This document shows, in pieces, positions 33,101 to 45,700 of a stretch of DNA of 64,000 nucleotides. The stretch lies in NCBI GenBank assembly GCA_011033025.1, contig WFMF01000014.1:372001-436000 (forward strand), given 5' to 3'. The stretch is from Beroe forskalii. Taxonomy: Eukaryota; Ctenophora; Nuda; Beroida; Beroidae. The notes under the pieces are model-generated. The model was given only the letters and a program-made list of their open reading frames with translations. It ran no database searches and was not told where the DNA came from. Position 1 is the first letter of the stretch; every line of letters starts with the position of its first letter. The translations under genes were made by a program, and so were the position numbers.

Positions 33101-36100
33101 ACAAGTTAGTCTTTAATCGAATCTTTAATATCACCAAAAAGCTGTTCTACCGTTATTCAAGTAACCTCCTGTGGGGTTGGATGATGAACGTGACTACGAG
33201 AATTTGAAATGAAAGGAGAATGAAATGTCCACATCCGATCCCACGAAGGGGTTGCTTGACCAATTGTTAACGGTTTTTGGCGGCAAGGTCCTACATGTGT
33301 TGGTATAACTTGCTATCATTGAGTGTTGCCCTGTCTCAAGTTCCGAGAGTGGATATTCTTCACCCCTGTCAAAGACATTGTAACCATGGAGACCATCAAG
33401 GAGCTCCTAGCGAAGCACAAGGCTGAGACGCTGCGTATTCGTCTTGAGAACGAGAAGAAAGCGAAGGAGGAGGCTGAGAAAGCCCGTCTTGCTGCTGAAG
33501 CTGCTAGGAAGGCTGAAGAGCAACAGGTTGCCCTTTCGAACATTTCAATTCTTCAATATTTTAACCTTCACAGGACCATAGGTCCTTAATTATAACCAGA
33601 ACGTTGTCCAGATCCAAGGGGCTGGTTGAAATGGTTTTAAATTGATTCGATTTTTGTCCAAAGGGCGTGTTAGATCCGGTTAGATGTTTGAATAAGAGCA
33701 CCTAAATATAGGGCAATATGGTATTCAACGGTAGCATTGCCTCAATGATGTAATGCTCAATGATGTAATTTCAATCTTAAGCCGTGTAACATTGCAGAGA
33801 TTGGAGGCTGCAGAGGAGGAGAGGAAACTGCAGGAGGAGATTAAGAGGATGCAGGATGACTATAAAGCTGCAGCGGGATATGTCGATGCTAAACCTGACG
33901 AGGGTCAGCAAGATGAGGAAATGAAGACGGACGATTCAGCAGAGAATGTGGCAACTGAAGCTGCTGAAGAAGCTCCAACTGAAGCAGTGGAAGCTCCAAC
34001 TGAAGCTGTTGAAGCTTCAACTGAAGCTGTTGAAGCTTCAACTGAAGCAGCAGAGGAAGCTCCATCTGAAGAAGCACCCCAGAGTGGAGAAGCAGTGCAG
34101 GCTGATGAGGAGATGACAACAGAGAAGGATAATGATGACAATGAGAGTAGGGAAGGAGAGAAGGAGGGCATGGACCTGGAAGAGAATGCTGTGATAGTGG
34201 ATGAGACAGGAGGAGATGAGCCTCTTCCAGTGGATGTGGAGGAGCCCCTGCCTGACTCCCCTGACGCTCTGACAGCCAAACAGGAAGCAGCCATCAGGGA
34301 ACAGATACTGCTGGATGTGGCTCCAATCCATGAGCAGGTTCTGGTGGAGATACAGGAGGTGACGCCATTTGAGGAGGGCATCAAGAGACCTTACTTCCAT
34401 GTCAAGGAGCTCGAGAGGTGGGACATCATTTTGATATTCGCTCTGATCAAGCTTTTTAATCCTTAGTAAAACTAGGTGGATTGAAAAAATAATGTCTTTT
34501 CTATGAAATCTGGGAAGAATGATTCATTGTATTCTAGTTCATGAAAATGCTTCTTACAGTTAATAAATAAATACACCATTCTCTTACTGAATGTTGTCAT
34601 GACACTTCAGGGTGCAGCTAAAGAACTGGAAGAACTACCTGAACCTTATCATAGATAAGAACAACAATACACGAACCATCATCCTCTTCGAGAGGTGTCT
34701 TATCGCTTGTGCTTTCTACGAGGGTTTCTGGATCAAGGTAATTGCTTCATCAAATCATCTTATTCACCATAGTTTGAAGGTTTTACTTCTATTCCAACAG
34801 CTGTTCAACCATCGACAGGAATGGAATGATCCAGGTGTGTATAAGCCTGTGTTGTTTGTCCGTTATCACTGCTGATTTAATTTCATAACATCTACTTTTT
34901 TTCATTTAAGATCAGCTCATTTCATTGAACTGTTGAATCAGCTTATTTCATTGAAAATCTGCGTGTTTATTTCAGTATATCAACTTCATGAAGAACATTG
35001 ACGTTGAAGAAACACGTAGGATTTACAGGAGGGCATGCATGGTTCACCTCGTTAAGAAGCCTCAGATTCACCTCAACTGGGCAGCATTCGAGGAGCAGCA
35101 TGGTATGTGGCTGTGTCATGACATCTATATTCGTACTACACCTTAAAACGCCTTAATTTAGTGAATAGTTCAAAGAAGCCAAACCCACAGAAAATTAGGC
35201 CTACAATAGCCTTCAGATTTGAATTGATCAGCATTGGTTTCAGGTCACCTAGAAGTTGCCAGGGAGGCTTTGGACCATATTGACAAAGGAATGCCGGGTC
35301 TCATTGCTGTAACTCTGAGGAGGGCTGGACTTGAGAGGTGAGGAGAAATGGGGGTTCTTATGGAGAATGATCGCCTGACTGAAATACTCTGGAGAATTGA
35401 CAAAAACTATAGAAATTTTTCAGAAAATATCACAGGATTTTGAATTTATTGGATTTGTGTAGTGCTCATTAATACTCGAGTGAAATCTCACAGACTGACA
35501 ATGATTAGTAATAATTTATGTTCCCTAGACGTACAGGGAATATTGAGCAAGGAGGCGACATCCTGAAGGCAGTGATTGAGAGCTGTAGAGGTCGTGAGAC
35601 GAGGGACTTCTGGGCTATGAAGTACGTCAGCTACCTACAGTTCACTATGAAGGATGTGGAAACAGCCAAGAAGTTCCTGCTAGAACAGATTGAGAGGAAC
35701 ACGGTAAGTAATCAGCGAATGGGGTCTGTTAGTTATTGGGTACTGAGTGGTTTCAGAAAGTTCCAGGCTTATATGCTAGCGAAACTGGACAGACAAAATC
35801 CGAACACCTTTGGGCTTTGTCCTCTATGGCGTTCTCTTTGCGTATTGTACCACGACCAGTTATACCGTGTATTTGCAGCGTAACAAGCGCCTGTACGTGA
35901 GACTGTTAGACCTTGAGTTGAGCCCCAACACAGCATCCCCTGACTCAAAAGCAGTGTTGAAAGTACTGCAGGACGCTCTGGGCTCCAACCTCTCTCTGGA
36001 AGACAAAGCAGGTAACTAGGGGAACGGATAAGAGATGGGTGACTACAGAAAGGAAGGGTGTGGTAACAGATGGAGATTTTAACCGTTCCTCCCTCAATTC

Positions 36101-37413
36101 TTGCATTGTTATTTTTCGCATTTCTTCAGCCCTGAGATTTCACCACAATGAATTTTAACGTTTCTAAAGAATCGTCCCCTCCAGGATTCTCACATCGACG
36201 TCTGACGTTCCTTGAGGAGTTTGGAGATGACATATCGGCTATCAATGACTCCTATGATGACCACAACAAGAACTACAAGGCAGTCATAGACGAAAAGAAG
36301 AAGGAAGGACTTCATATGTTCTGATTTCTGATCATTAAGTTTACCTTTAACCACGCCCGGCAATATTTAACATGATTTGGCTCGATTTGATACGTATCAA
36401 TACCATTTGAATTTTACCGCCAGTGAATGAAGATCGAATACAGTAATATTTTCACTTCAGTGACTATTTTAAAACCAAGAAACATAGCCTCCTTAACTTG
36501 AGCTTGGTCCCCTTCCAGGTCATCGCAAAGCCGTGACTACAGAAGGCGGGACATAACATTGTATCTTTACATTCCGACCCCCCTGCTTTTAACTAAAGTT
36601 TATCACCTTCCAGGTCATCGCAAAGCCGTGACTACAGAAGGCGGGACATAACATTGTATCTTTACATTCCGACCCCCCTGCTTTTAACTAAAGTTTAGGC
36701 TCTGCTTTTAATCAGTTTATCACCTTCCAGGTCACAACAGACTACAGAAGGCGGGACATAACATTGTAGATTACCCCCTGCTTTTAACTAAAGTTGAACC
36801 CTGCCGTCATCGCAAAGCCGGGACCAGAAGGCGGACATAACATTGTATCTTACCATTCCCCTGCTTTTAACTAAAGTTTATCACCTTCCATCGCCGTGAC
36901 TACAGAAGGGGACATTTTCCCTCCTGAACAGCAGTGGGAATAGGAACTACAACAGTAGGGACAGGAACTACAATAACAGGGATAGGAACTACAATCAGAA
37001 CAACAATTACAACAACAACACTCAGAATAACAACTGTTTTCAACCTACGGGGGCACATTGTTGGTTTTATTCGGTAGATGTGAAATGGGAGGGGGCAAAC
37101 CTTGGGTTGGATATGGAAATTATCGTGTGGGGTTGATGAGGGCTTAAGTGTTAAGGAGGGAACACTGATTTTAAAAACTGTTTGTGACATTGAATTCTAA
37201 TTTAATCACAATTTTAGCAATTGTTTAGTAATGAAACACCATGTTCTTCTCTTAACCCTCTTATTAACCTACAACTCAACCTACAACATGGGCGGGTACA
37301 ACATGCAGCAAGCCGCGCAGCAACAACAGCATTACCAGCAATGGTACTCCCAGTACGCCGCGCAGCAACCCTACGGTACGCAGACCAACTACCAGCAAAG
37401 CAGAGGATATTAA
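30189..37413 (+). CDS. PRPF39: Pre-mRNA-processing factor 39 (HAT-repeat protein), multi-exon
   Basis: PRPF39 (yeast Prp39) is a HAT-repeat scaffold associated with U1 snRNP and 5' splice-site use. Exons read from GT-AG borders and protein continuity: 30189-30732, 31202-31278, 31410-31577, 31914-32039, 32190-32296, 32902-about 33066, 33341-33526, 33798-34417, 34611-34737, 34976-35102, 35244-35337, 35529-35703, 35879-36011, 36190-about 36310, one or more near 36520-37030, and a last exon ending at TAA 37411-37413. HAT motifs include FWKAVEENPNDFASWTYLL, YPYCYGYWKKYAD, IPLSVDLWTYFIHF, EEGIKRPYFHVK and LFERCLIACAFYEGFWIK. The N terminus is acidic and Lys/Arg-rich. A charged coiled insert (33341-34417) is longer than usual and has AVEAPTE repeats. 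The C terminus is rich in RNYN and Q/Y, as in homologues. There is an apparent frameshift at about 33001. Confidence 0.92.
36510..36905 (+). repeat. Degenerating tandem duplication of a PRPF39 3' exon
   Basis: A unit containing CCAGGTCATCGCAAAGCC, GACTACAGAAGGCGGGACA and CTGCTTTTAACTAAAGTTT occurs about four times. The first two copies are almost identical, and later ones lose pieces. Each begins with a usable splice acceptor (cttccag) and encodes SSQSRDYRRRDITL in the frame expected for the Arg/Tyr-rich C terminus. This could be a real exon duplication series, or an assembly artefact from allelic or noisy reads. Confidence 0.7.
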
Positions 37414-38138
37414 TCCAGTCACAGACTAGTGACTCAGGGCTGAGTCACGTGATAGAACGTTCATTTAATTTATATGGAATGTGAACCGCACTCACTGATT
37501 CCAGGGGAGTCGAACAAAGTTTACAAACGTAACGCATCTTTTGCATCTTATATGGAATCGGGAATAAGGCAAAACAATGCGACCTCGCGTTTAAACTCGT
37601 CAAAAAAGACGCATATCTCCGAGGTTTTTTGAGCACCTATAAAGGGCATCCTACAAGCCCGAGTAATGATGCGTTACATTTGTTACTTTCTTTGACCCTC
37701 CCAAATGCGCCTTAATACCAAGATAAGAGCCAATCAAAGCCAAGATGTTATTCTAACTGTTAGATAAGTATCATCTTTTTAACCACTCACAAGCAGTAGT
37801 GTTGCTTGTCCTTTATTTTAACAGTGATTGCACCTTCAACGTCCTGTATGTCATAATACAGTGTTATGTTATTGTGTTTAATTAATATGTTTTCATTTTA
37901 CGTATTGTTGTTTCTTCGCACATTTAATATGGACATATTTCGAAGTTGCGGTCCTTTGTCCACTCACTAAATTTTACATGATGCCCCAATTTTGGTACAT
38001 TTTGACAAAACATCTTCTGGTACTAGCAAAATAGGGTGATATTTAGTTATACAAAGCCTATTTTGCGGCGCGCACGTACGAACACAACGCGCTGTGCTAG
38101 ATTCGAACATGCCGCCAAGAATCGATTCGATTCTGCTT
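37414..38138. other. PRPF39 downstream region
   Basis: AT-rich non-coding DNA following the PRPF39 stop, presumably including its 3' UTR. I did not find an unambiguous AATAAA close to the stop. Short CG-rich words appear at about 38065. Nothing else is supported. Confidence 0.4.
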
Positions 38139-38296
38139 AGGGATCGTTCACATATTACGTAATCACCTAGAGGGGGGAGGGGGTTTCCAAATGATTACGT
38201 TACATGTTATTGTAACAAATACAACTACTGTAAACTTGATTACGAGGGGGGTTGAAATCGGCCAAAAATTGATTACGTAATATGTGAACGATCCCT
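38139..38296. mobile_element. Short MITE with perfect 25-bp TIRs
   Basis: AGGGATCGTTCACATATTAC begins the left end and the right end is its exact reverse complement, GTAATATGTGAACGATCCCT; pairing extends to about 25 bp including TACGTAAT. Total length is about 158 bp. TTA flanks both sides if the element is taken from GGGATCG to CGATCCC, a possible 3-bp target duplication. The interior has GGGGGGAGG and GAGGGGGG blocks and TTACGTTACATG. MITEs with GTTCACAWATTACG-type ends are common in animal genomes. No coding capacity. Confidence 0.85.
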
Positions 38297-41200
38297 TAAA
38301 AATCAGCACCAATCTGGGAACAAGTGGGATTCTCTGCGACATGCCCAAAGAGATGTCAAGATTGCGGGCATTCGTTTCAATTAAGTAGCAACAAGGATCA
38401 TGGGTATAGATTACCATGATCCTTGTCCGCAACCTGAAGATTCTTCGAATTTCATAAGACATCAGTCGTACAAATGGTGTTTGATCTATCGAACTATAGA
38501 AGGCAGCTTTGACTGATGAGCGCACATGCAGGCAACTGCTGGTCCATCCGCCCATACCCACTTGAACCTAGCCTTACCAATGATTGTAGGATGTTACCCT
38601 ACCCTCCGCCGCGCACGCAAGGTTTTCCGCAACACGACCCTCCAAACCTCCGAGTGTTGCGCGCAGGGATGGGAGAAATCCATCAATACCAATGATGAAT
38701 AATAGGGTATGAACACCCTAATTACTAAGTGCTCGGATGAAGTTGGTGGAGAGCTTAAGTTACATGTGTAACAACAGTTAAGGGTTCAGGTTCGAGGCTC
38801 AGCCCGTCTTGTATGGGAGGCATACCATAGATCTCTGCAGTTCCACAATTTGACAATGGGTGAATGCAATATTTGCCCTCTATTTTAGTCCGATTTTGAT
38901 TCTTCCCCCTTAAGCGCGCGCGCAATGCGCGGCGTAGCTTTAGTTGACATTTGTAGTTTTACTCCACGATACGTTCATTTTGAGAAGACCCTTTTGAATG
39001 TTATTCTTTAATTTGTGACCGATTATCACCAAAATGGGGGATTATGGCTGATTATGGGAGTGACGTGAGTTTGACAGCTGATTACGATGGCAAAAAACCT
39101 CAGACACATGGTTATGAATGAATAATCAATGTGCTCAACATCAGGAACAATTTTATTTAGCTGCGCATCTCTTGATCGGTTTTATTCAAATATTTTCATA
39201 ATGTTTTCATAATTCTAGAGTATGTATTCGGCAATATTGGTTACTCCTGCCAAAATTACAGTGAGATAAACAGAGATACCTTGTTATAATACTCAGCCTC
39301 TTATCTCTAATAGATACCCTATCCAATTCTACACTAATTTAACATTAATTAGACAATAATTACCCTAAGCCCCGCAACATTACTCTGTCCAATTTTCTAA
39401 GTAGCAACAATTATACCAATTTAATAACTGAATTATGAAACAAGAAAACTCCAATTATAAATACATGAAGCTGGCACAGAGAATTTTGACACCATTAGAA
39501 GTTTATATGGATGCCAGTATGTCAATGACGCGAAACATACGTAAAAGTTCTATTTTCGACAATATTTTACACCTATGCCTCACGTTTTAGCTACTGTTAT
39601 TGCGAGCAAAATTTCGAACTGAGATGAACTTTCAGTATTTTGGATGGTGCACTGATCAGTGATGTTCTGTCTACTTGAATAGCAAGCTTGTTTCAATTTT
39701 ATATAAGCAATTCGAGAATCTTCTTTGGTTAAGCTGAATAATTTCCTGCAAATTCGAATTACTAAGATAAACAGCTGGAAAGATCCCGAAGCAAATTCAT
39801 GATTCATTACACTAAGAAAATGTGTAATATTATGCTTGACTTGCATTGCATATATGCGATGGAGTTAAACATCTCCTAAAGCATTCTTGTTCCTGTTTTA
39901 ACACCTAGATTTTAAACTGAGGAGAGCAAAGGATTGAGAGACCATGTTAAACAGAGCACGGCAGACTCTTTCTCTTCAATCAGGGGAATTAAAGCATGTT
40001 TTATTGCAGTGTCTGAAATATCAGCTGGGGATGGATTACTAATCAAGGAGGTCTGCAAAATGAGCGAGGTGGTCTGTACTCCTGACTTAATTAGTTTTAA
40101 AGCTGATCATAAGATATCTGACTTCTGAGGGGTGTCAAATAGAGCTACACTTTACGCAAACACAGCATTTCAAGTTTGCATGCGAAGGCCTTTTCACAAC
40201 CTGAACACGTGATTCAGCTGAGGACCAATCGAATTCCATTATTGCATAGTATAATTCACGAATTGAAAGTCCCATTCTCATCTAAATAACTGTGTATGGG
40301 GTCTCAGAAGTAATCAAATAAATTCTCATGATTTTCTCAGCCTTCCTGGAATTAATTATCTCTTCGGTGCGCTGCTAATTATTTGGTTTCATATTTCAGT
40401 GGAGGAGTCGCACAAAATGCAACAAATTTTAATTTCATTTAAGTTTCATTTAATTCGGGGTATTTATGGCGGGAAAGGTGATATCCTATTCGAATTATCC
40501 AAACATTAACGTTAAATTTAAGGTCGATATTCAAGGAGACATGCAGCAAAACAATACATTCCACCTTCTGATAATGAATAAGCAGATGCGGCGTGAGGGT
40601 TATGTATGTAGGTAAATTGTAGGTATGTTAATGCACATCGTACACAATGTAGTACAATAGGCTCCCACGGACAAGTGAACTCCTGCTTCGTAGCGAGACT
40701 GCACAGTGTGTGTGACTGTGTGTGTGACTGTGTGCACTCTGTGTCAACACGTCAACTCCTGGGTTATTAGTTAACGACCCGTCACTGTCTCACATAATTA
40801 CTCGGGTAATTACTGTGCCGTTTGGAATTGTGCGCAGAGATATGGCATAAACTATTAAACTACCCATTAGCGGATTTCCAATGCTCAGAATAGAGATATG
40901 GCATAAATTACCCATCGTCAGCGTATTAGTTTACCCACAGGTCCATTTGACATTGGCAATCAGCACGCGAGTCGTACGTAAATTCGCGTACCGATTGGTC
41001 AATATCTGGACGATTTCTCGATCCTATTGGGTATGCTAATATGCCGCCGATGCTAAGATATGTATGGCATAAACTACCAATCAGCATATGTATGTGACAT
41101 GGCATTAACTACCCATCAGCGTATTGTGCGGTGCTGAGAGCGTGTAAGATGCAGAATAGTTCTATTATATTGTAAATATGCATGCGAGAACTCTCATGTA

Positions 41201-42408
41201 GGGTTATTAATATGTGTTAATCGATGTGCATGATACGGAATTACCATTGACATGATGCATTTTTAAATACTTCCAGACGCTTCATTTGGGGTTTTAAATT
41301 GGAGATAATAATCTTGTAGTAGTGGATAATTCTGTGGATGATTTATGATAAGTACTTCATGATGCTTGTGGTTGTAACATTTTGATTTTACAGCTTTATT
41401 CAAACTCTGGTTTGAAGATTACAGCCCCCTCATTGCCACGCACATCGAAAGTTCGCGGTTTAAACAAGTTGACCCACAGTCTATAGCTTTCTGCAAATTT
41501 TCATAGTACGAAATTGACTCAGAAACGGATAAGAATTTACTAATTTAGGGTAAATACTAAATAAGCACTTATAATATCATACAAACAAAACAAGCACTTT
41601 AAATACATAAAGTTATCCATATCATTTCGGTTATATTATATAACATTATATCTAACAATATTGCTATAACAATGTACACAGAATGTACTAATACATCGGA
41701 TTCAGATCCACAGTGCAGTTATTAATACATTCATACAGACCCCTGCTTGTCAGACTCGAAAACTTAGCAAACTTAAAGCAGGAATTTAGCTTTACAGAAA
41801 GGAATCGCAATAATTACCAATTAAAGTGGTTTTAGGGGTATGGGAATAATGATGATTCATGATCGTGTGTCAAATGTGGCAATATGACTGAACCATGTAC
41901 TGTTTGATATTTCATTATGAAGGAGTAGTGCATTATAAAGGAGTAGTATATTCATGAAGGAGTAGTATATTTATGAAGGAGCGGATGATCCCTGGTAATG
42001 ACGTCAGCCCTGTAATTGCTAACGCTTACAATTACAATGTAGGAATTAGAATTAGTGAGCTGTGTAGAATAAACGCAGAATAAACGGAGTATAATGCTGG
42101 GATGTGGGAGAATAAAGTTGGCTGTTTATTTAACTGCGTCCAATACCAATCGGCGTATCCTAGTTACCGGCTAGCTGGGTACGGTTAGGAGAATATCAGT
42201 TGGTATCTGTTTATCCGGTACACAGATCCTAACTGCTTACAACACAACAATCTACGCAGATCCGATCCTCACTGATAGCCTTATAGTACACTACACTTCG
42301 GTACACAGATCCTAACTGATAGCCTGTACATTCTCAAAACACTACAGTGCTACACTGCTGTACATCGTACACTGCTGTACGTGGTACACTGCAGTATACC
42401 GCACTGCA
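38297..42408. other. AT-rich intergenic region between PRPF39 and the ATPase beta gene
   Basis: No gene supported. Items seen: a copy of the GC-rich element end at 38583-38690 (listed separately); CG-rich DNA at about 38910-38940; a TGTGTGTGACTG simple repeat at about 40695-40735; degenerate copies of ATGGCATAAACTACCCATCAGCGTAT at about 40845-41120; short direct repeats of AAGGAGTAGTATATT at about 41925-41980; and repeats of GGTACACAGATCCTAACTG at about 42220-42320. Scattered frames of 60-130 codons show no domains and are AT-rich. Confidence 0.5.
38583..38690 (+). repeat. Partial copy of the GC-rich TIR element at 6184-6675
   Basis: GGATGTTACCCTACCCTCCG through GATGGGAGAAATCCATCAA matches 6186-6292 almost exactly, lacking a 10-bp stretch present at about 6228. 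Only the left end is present here, followed by unrelated DNA. Confidence 0.85.
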
Positions 42409-42444
42409 TGTCATGATAGGCCGAGTAATCAGCCTATCATGACA
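42409..42444. other. Perfect 13-bp stem-loop near the 3' side of the ATPase beta gene
   Basis: TGTCATGATAGGC, a 10-base loop, then GCCTATCATGACA. It lies about 290 bases downstream of the stop codon of the minus-strand gene, so it may fall in its 3' untranslated region, where a stem-loop could act in RNA stability. It could equally be a tiny MITE remnant. Confidence 0.5.
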
Positions 42445-42732
42445 TTATGAGGTGATTCGATGAAGTGAGAAGGTTTGAGAGTGCATTGTACAATGAACGG
42501 TTAATAAGTTAAATAGTGGGCGGGGGCTGAGTCCAGGTGATTATATCCTAGTTGAGCAATGCTTCTCAGAGCCCTTCATAAAGCGACTTAATAAAGCAGT
42601 ATAAACATAGAAAGTAAACTCTATGCCACACATTCTGCAACATATGTAACGAGACTCATATCACGCCTAACTCAATACAAAGAAGAGTTTAAAGACATAT
42701 AAGCACATTAAGCATGAGTTCCTGTAGTGAAT

Positions 42733-45700
42733 CTACTGGTTGGAGTTGGTAAACTGCACAGTCAGCTCGATGGGCCTGCCTGAGGGCAGCATCTCCAGCT
42801 CCTCTCCTGACCGGATGTACGGATAACACATGATGTAGGACGTCAGCTTGTCGTCAGGGGTCGCGTTCATCTGAGCAACTGAGAGAAACAAGCGTCAGAT
42901 AGGGTGGGAGTGAGAAGGTAGGAGTGAAACTCTCACTCCCTTCTCTCTCACTCGGAGTAGGAATTAGAGGCAATTAATCAAAGTAACCAGATCAGACTTC
43001 AATGAATGAAGTAGTCATGTTCGTTTTATTGTACCGTGATTATATTATATATTTTATATTTCAAATGCAGAAACATAATTAAGTAATTGAAAAAGTATGA
43101 AAAAGTGAAAATAAGCTGGAATGGAGGCTTCAACCCACGACTCGCTTCAACCCACTGACTGCCATTAAAATTTATAAACAACAATAAGTAATAAATTATC
43201 CCATGATTTTAATCACAAATATTTGAAATTATAACAATAATAATGAGGATTGAGAAATGTGCATATAATATGGTATTGCGATATAACAATACCATGTGAA
43301 TTGTGAATATCCTGGCTAAGAAAACATCGAAATAGGCTTTAAGAATTCCCCGCTGTATTAGGCGATTTTACCCGCCTTTTTCAACTTATAAACTGCAATA
43401 TTACCTTGGGCACCTTGGAGAATAGGGTCAATTATATGCATAATAATTTCATAATCTTCAAAGTTCAAACGAAGATATATAGATACTGATACAAATGTTT
43501 GAATAATTCTATCAATTCCCAAAGGATGTAGCATTATACGGTTACAGCATTGTAAGGGATCACTATAGGGTAGCATTTTAAGGGTTTTAAGCTTTATTAC
43601 AACACTTCTCCGCACTGCTTTATTACAACACTACTTTATACAAACAAATTTGACATCTAGTTTGTTGACCTGACAAAATCATCGTTTGTCTGATCTCATG
43701 GGAAGTATTTATTCCCTATAAGTTTACAAGGTGTTACAATGAACTGAGTGTCCATGGTGATTACAAGGTAGCATTATAATAGGATAGTATTATTACAAGG
43801 TAGCATTATTACAAGTTATAATTAGGTGTACTTACTGTTCATGGTGATTTTGAGGCCCACCACGGGCTGCAGACCGGTTTCCTTGAGTGAAGTCCAGGGG
43901 TAGTACTTCTCAATCTCCTGCTCACCGACCGGGGGGTTCATTTCGTGGGTGAACTGAAATGATACGTGTTATGATACGCGTAGTGTCGTTAGGCGGTTTC
44001 ATTGTTCCGTGTCGATCGAATGGACTGATCAAATGAAAAACGCCCACAGTACTTTTTTACGATAACGTCCGCGAAAAACAGTAAGCTCGAACAATTGTGT
44101 GCGTTTTTAATTTGATCAGTTCATTTGATCGACGCGGAACGATGCACATGCAGGTGCCTTAGATCACCTTAGAATCTCTCGCAGTGAATTCAAGGAATTC
44201 CATGAATGCGAGTGACTCTTGCAGAGAACTCAAGGAATCCCAAGAACTCGATTTATTCTTGCAGTGAACTCAAGGAACCCCAAGAACTCAAATAATTGTT
44301 GCAGAGAACTCAAGGAATTCCAAGAACTCGAATAATTCTGAGGTTTCAAGGGTGAACGGGGGATTCATGTTTCCATTTCCAGCCTTTCCCTGGTCGAGCG
44401 TACAATTGAAGGCCAGGTGCTTGTCTGCGTTGGCAGTGTCATTGGAATCGAAAGGCTCCCACTTATACATCTGAAGAATATAATATAAATAAAATAAATA
44501 AATCGAAGCAATTATTACACGCTGAGACATTGTCAAATAGATATCTAGGAGGGAACTATTTTAGCCATTTAAGCGTGACTAAAACTTAACTCAAATAATA
44601 AATAAGATAAAATGGAGTATTAATTTATTTGATATAATTGAATTGAATAATCAATGGGGGGAGTGTCACTGTCCCAATTTACTAATTTACTTTTTTTTAG
44701 TTTAAGACAATTTTTTAGTTTAAGTTTGGGACAATTGGGACACAATTAAGACAAACAAAAAGTTGAAAAAATCAGTCATTTAACCATTTTTACATTTATC
44801 CAAGTTTCTCTGTCATTGAAATGAAAGTTATATTCATTCATACTACTATACAGGGTACGCCAAAAGTCTTGACCCCTTTTACTTTTTGGATCATTCGAAA
44901 AATACAGCAGATATTTCGATTCTGTAAAAAGTTTCTTTTAATATATAACCAAAGAATGGCGGATTCTGAGATTTTTAGGTTGCTATGACGTCCATAGCAA
45001 CCACACGAGTTTCCATAGCAACCGTTCTAAAAATTGAAGATTTTTGGCATTTTTGACATTTAGATCTAGGCCACATTTTCTGTTTGATTTCTCATCATAC
45101 AGGATAGGATACTAAGTACATGTTTTGGTTGTGTTTTTTTGTAGTGGTTACCTAAGTGTTCCCAATCCCCTCTCCCAAAACTTATGATAGGAAAAAGACA
45201 ATGGCAATTGCAACGCAGCAAGTGCCGCAATGTAACAGGCTGTGAAACAAAAAATACTAAACTGCTGCTCAAAAACACCATCATTTGAGCCCCAGATGTC
45301 TCTGTCACTTTTGTCCCAACTGTCCAATTTGTCCCAGATTTCCCATTTGTACCTTACCAATTCACTTTAGAGTCCCATTTTTCTTTGTCTCATATGTCCC
45401 AAATGTCCCATTTGTCCCAGTCTGCGTTCACTTTTTTGAGTCCCATTTGTTCCATTTTCTCTGTCCCATTTGTCCCCATTGCCCCAATATAATTGTCCCA
45501 AATATCCCAGTCCGCATTCACTTTTTTGAGTCCCATTTGTTCCATTTTCTCTGTACCAATTGTCCCTGTTCCAATCCACTTTTTCTTGAGTTTGGGACAA
45601 TTGGGACAGTGACACCCCCCAATCAATTTTAATAATCAACTCATAAGTCACGATGCCCCATGATGTGGAAAATCCTGATTAGTTTTCTACAAAATATGGA

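Noticed and set aside
45285..45651. Frames of 115 and 94 codons on opposite strands
   Set aside because: Both lie in the TGTCCCATTTGTCCC simple repeat inside a transposon-like element.
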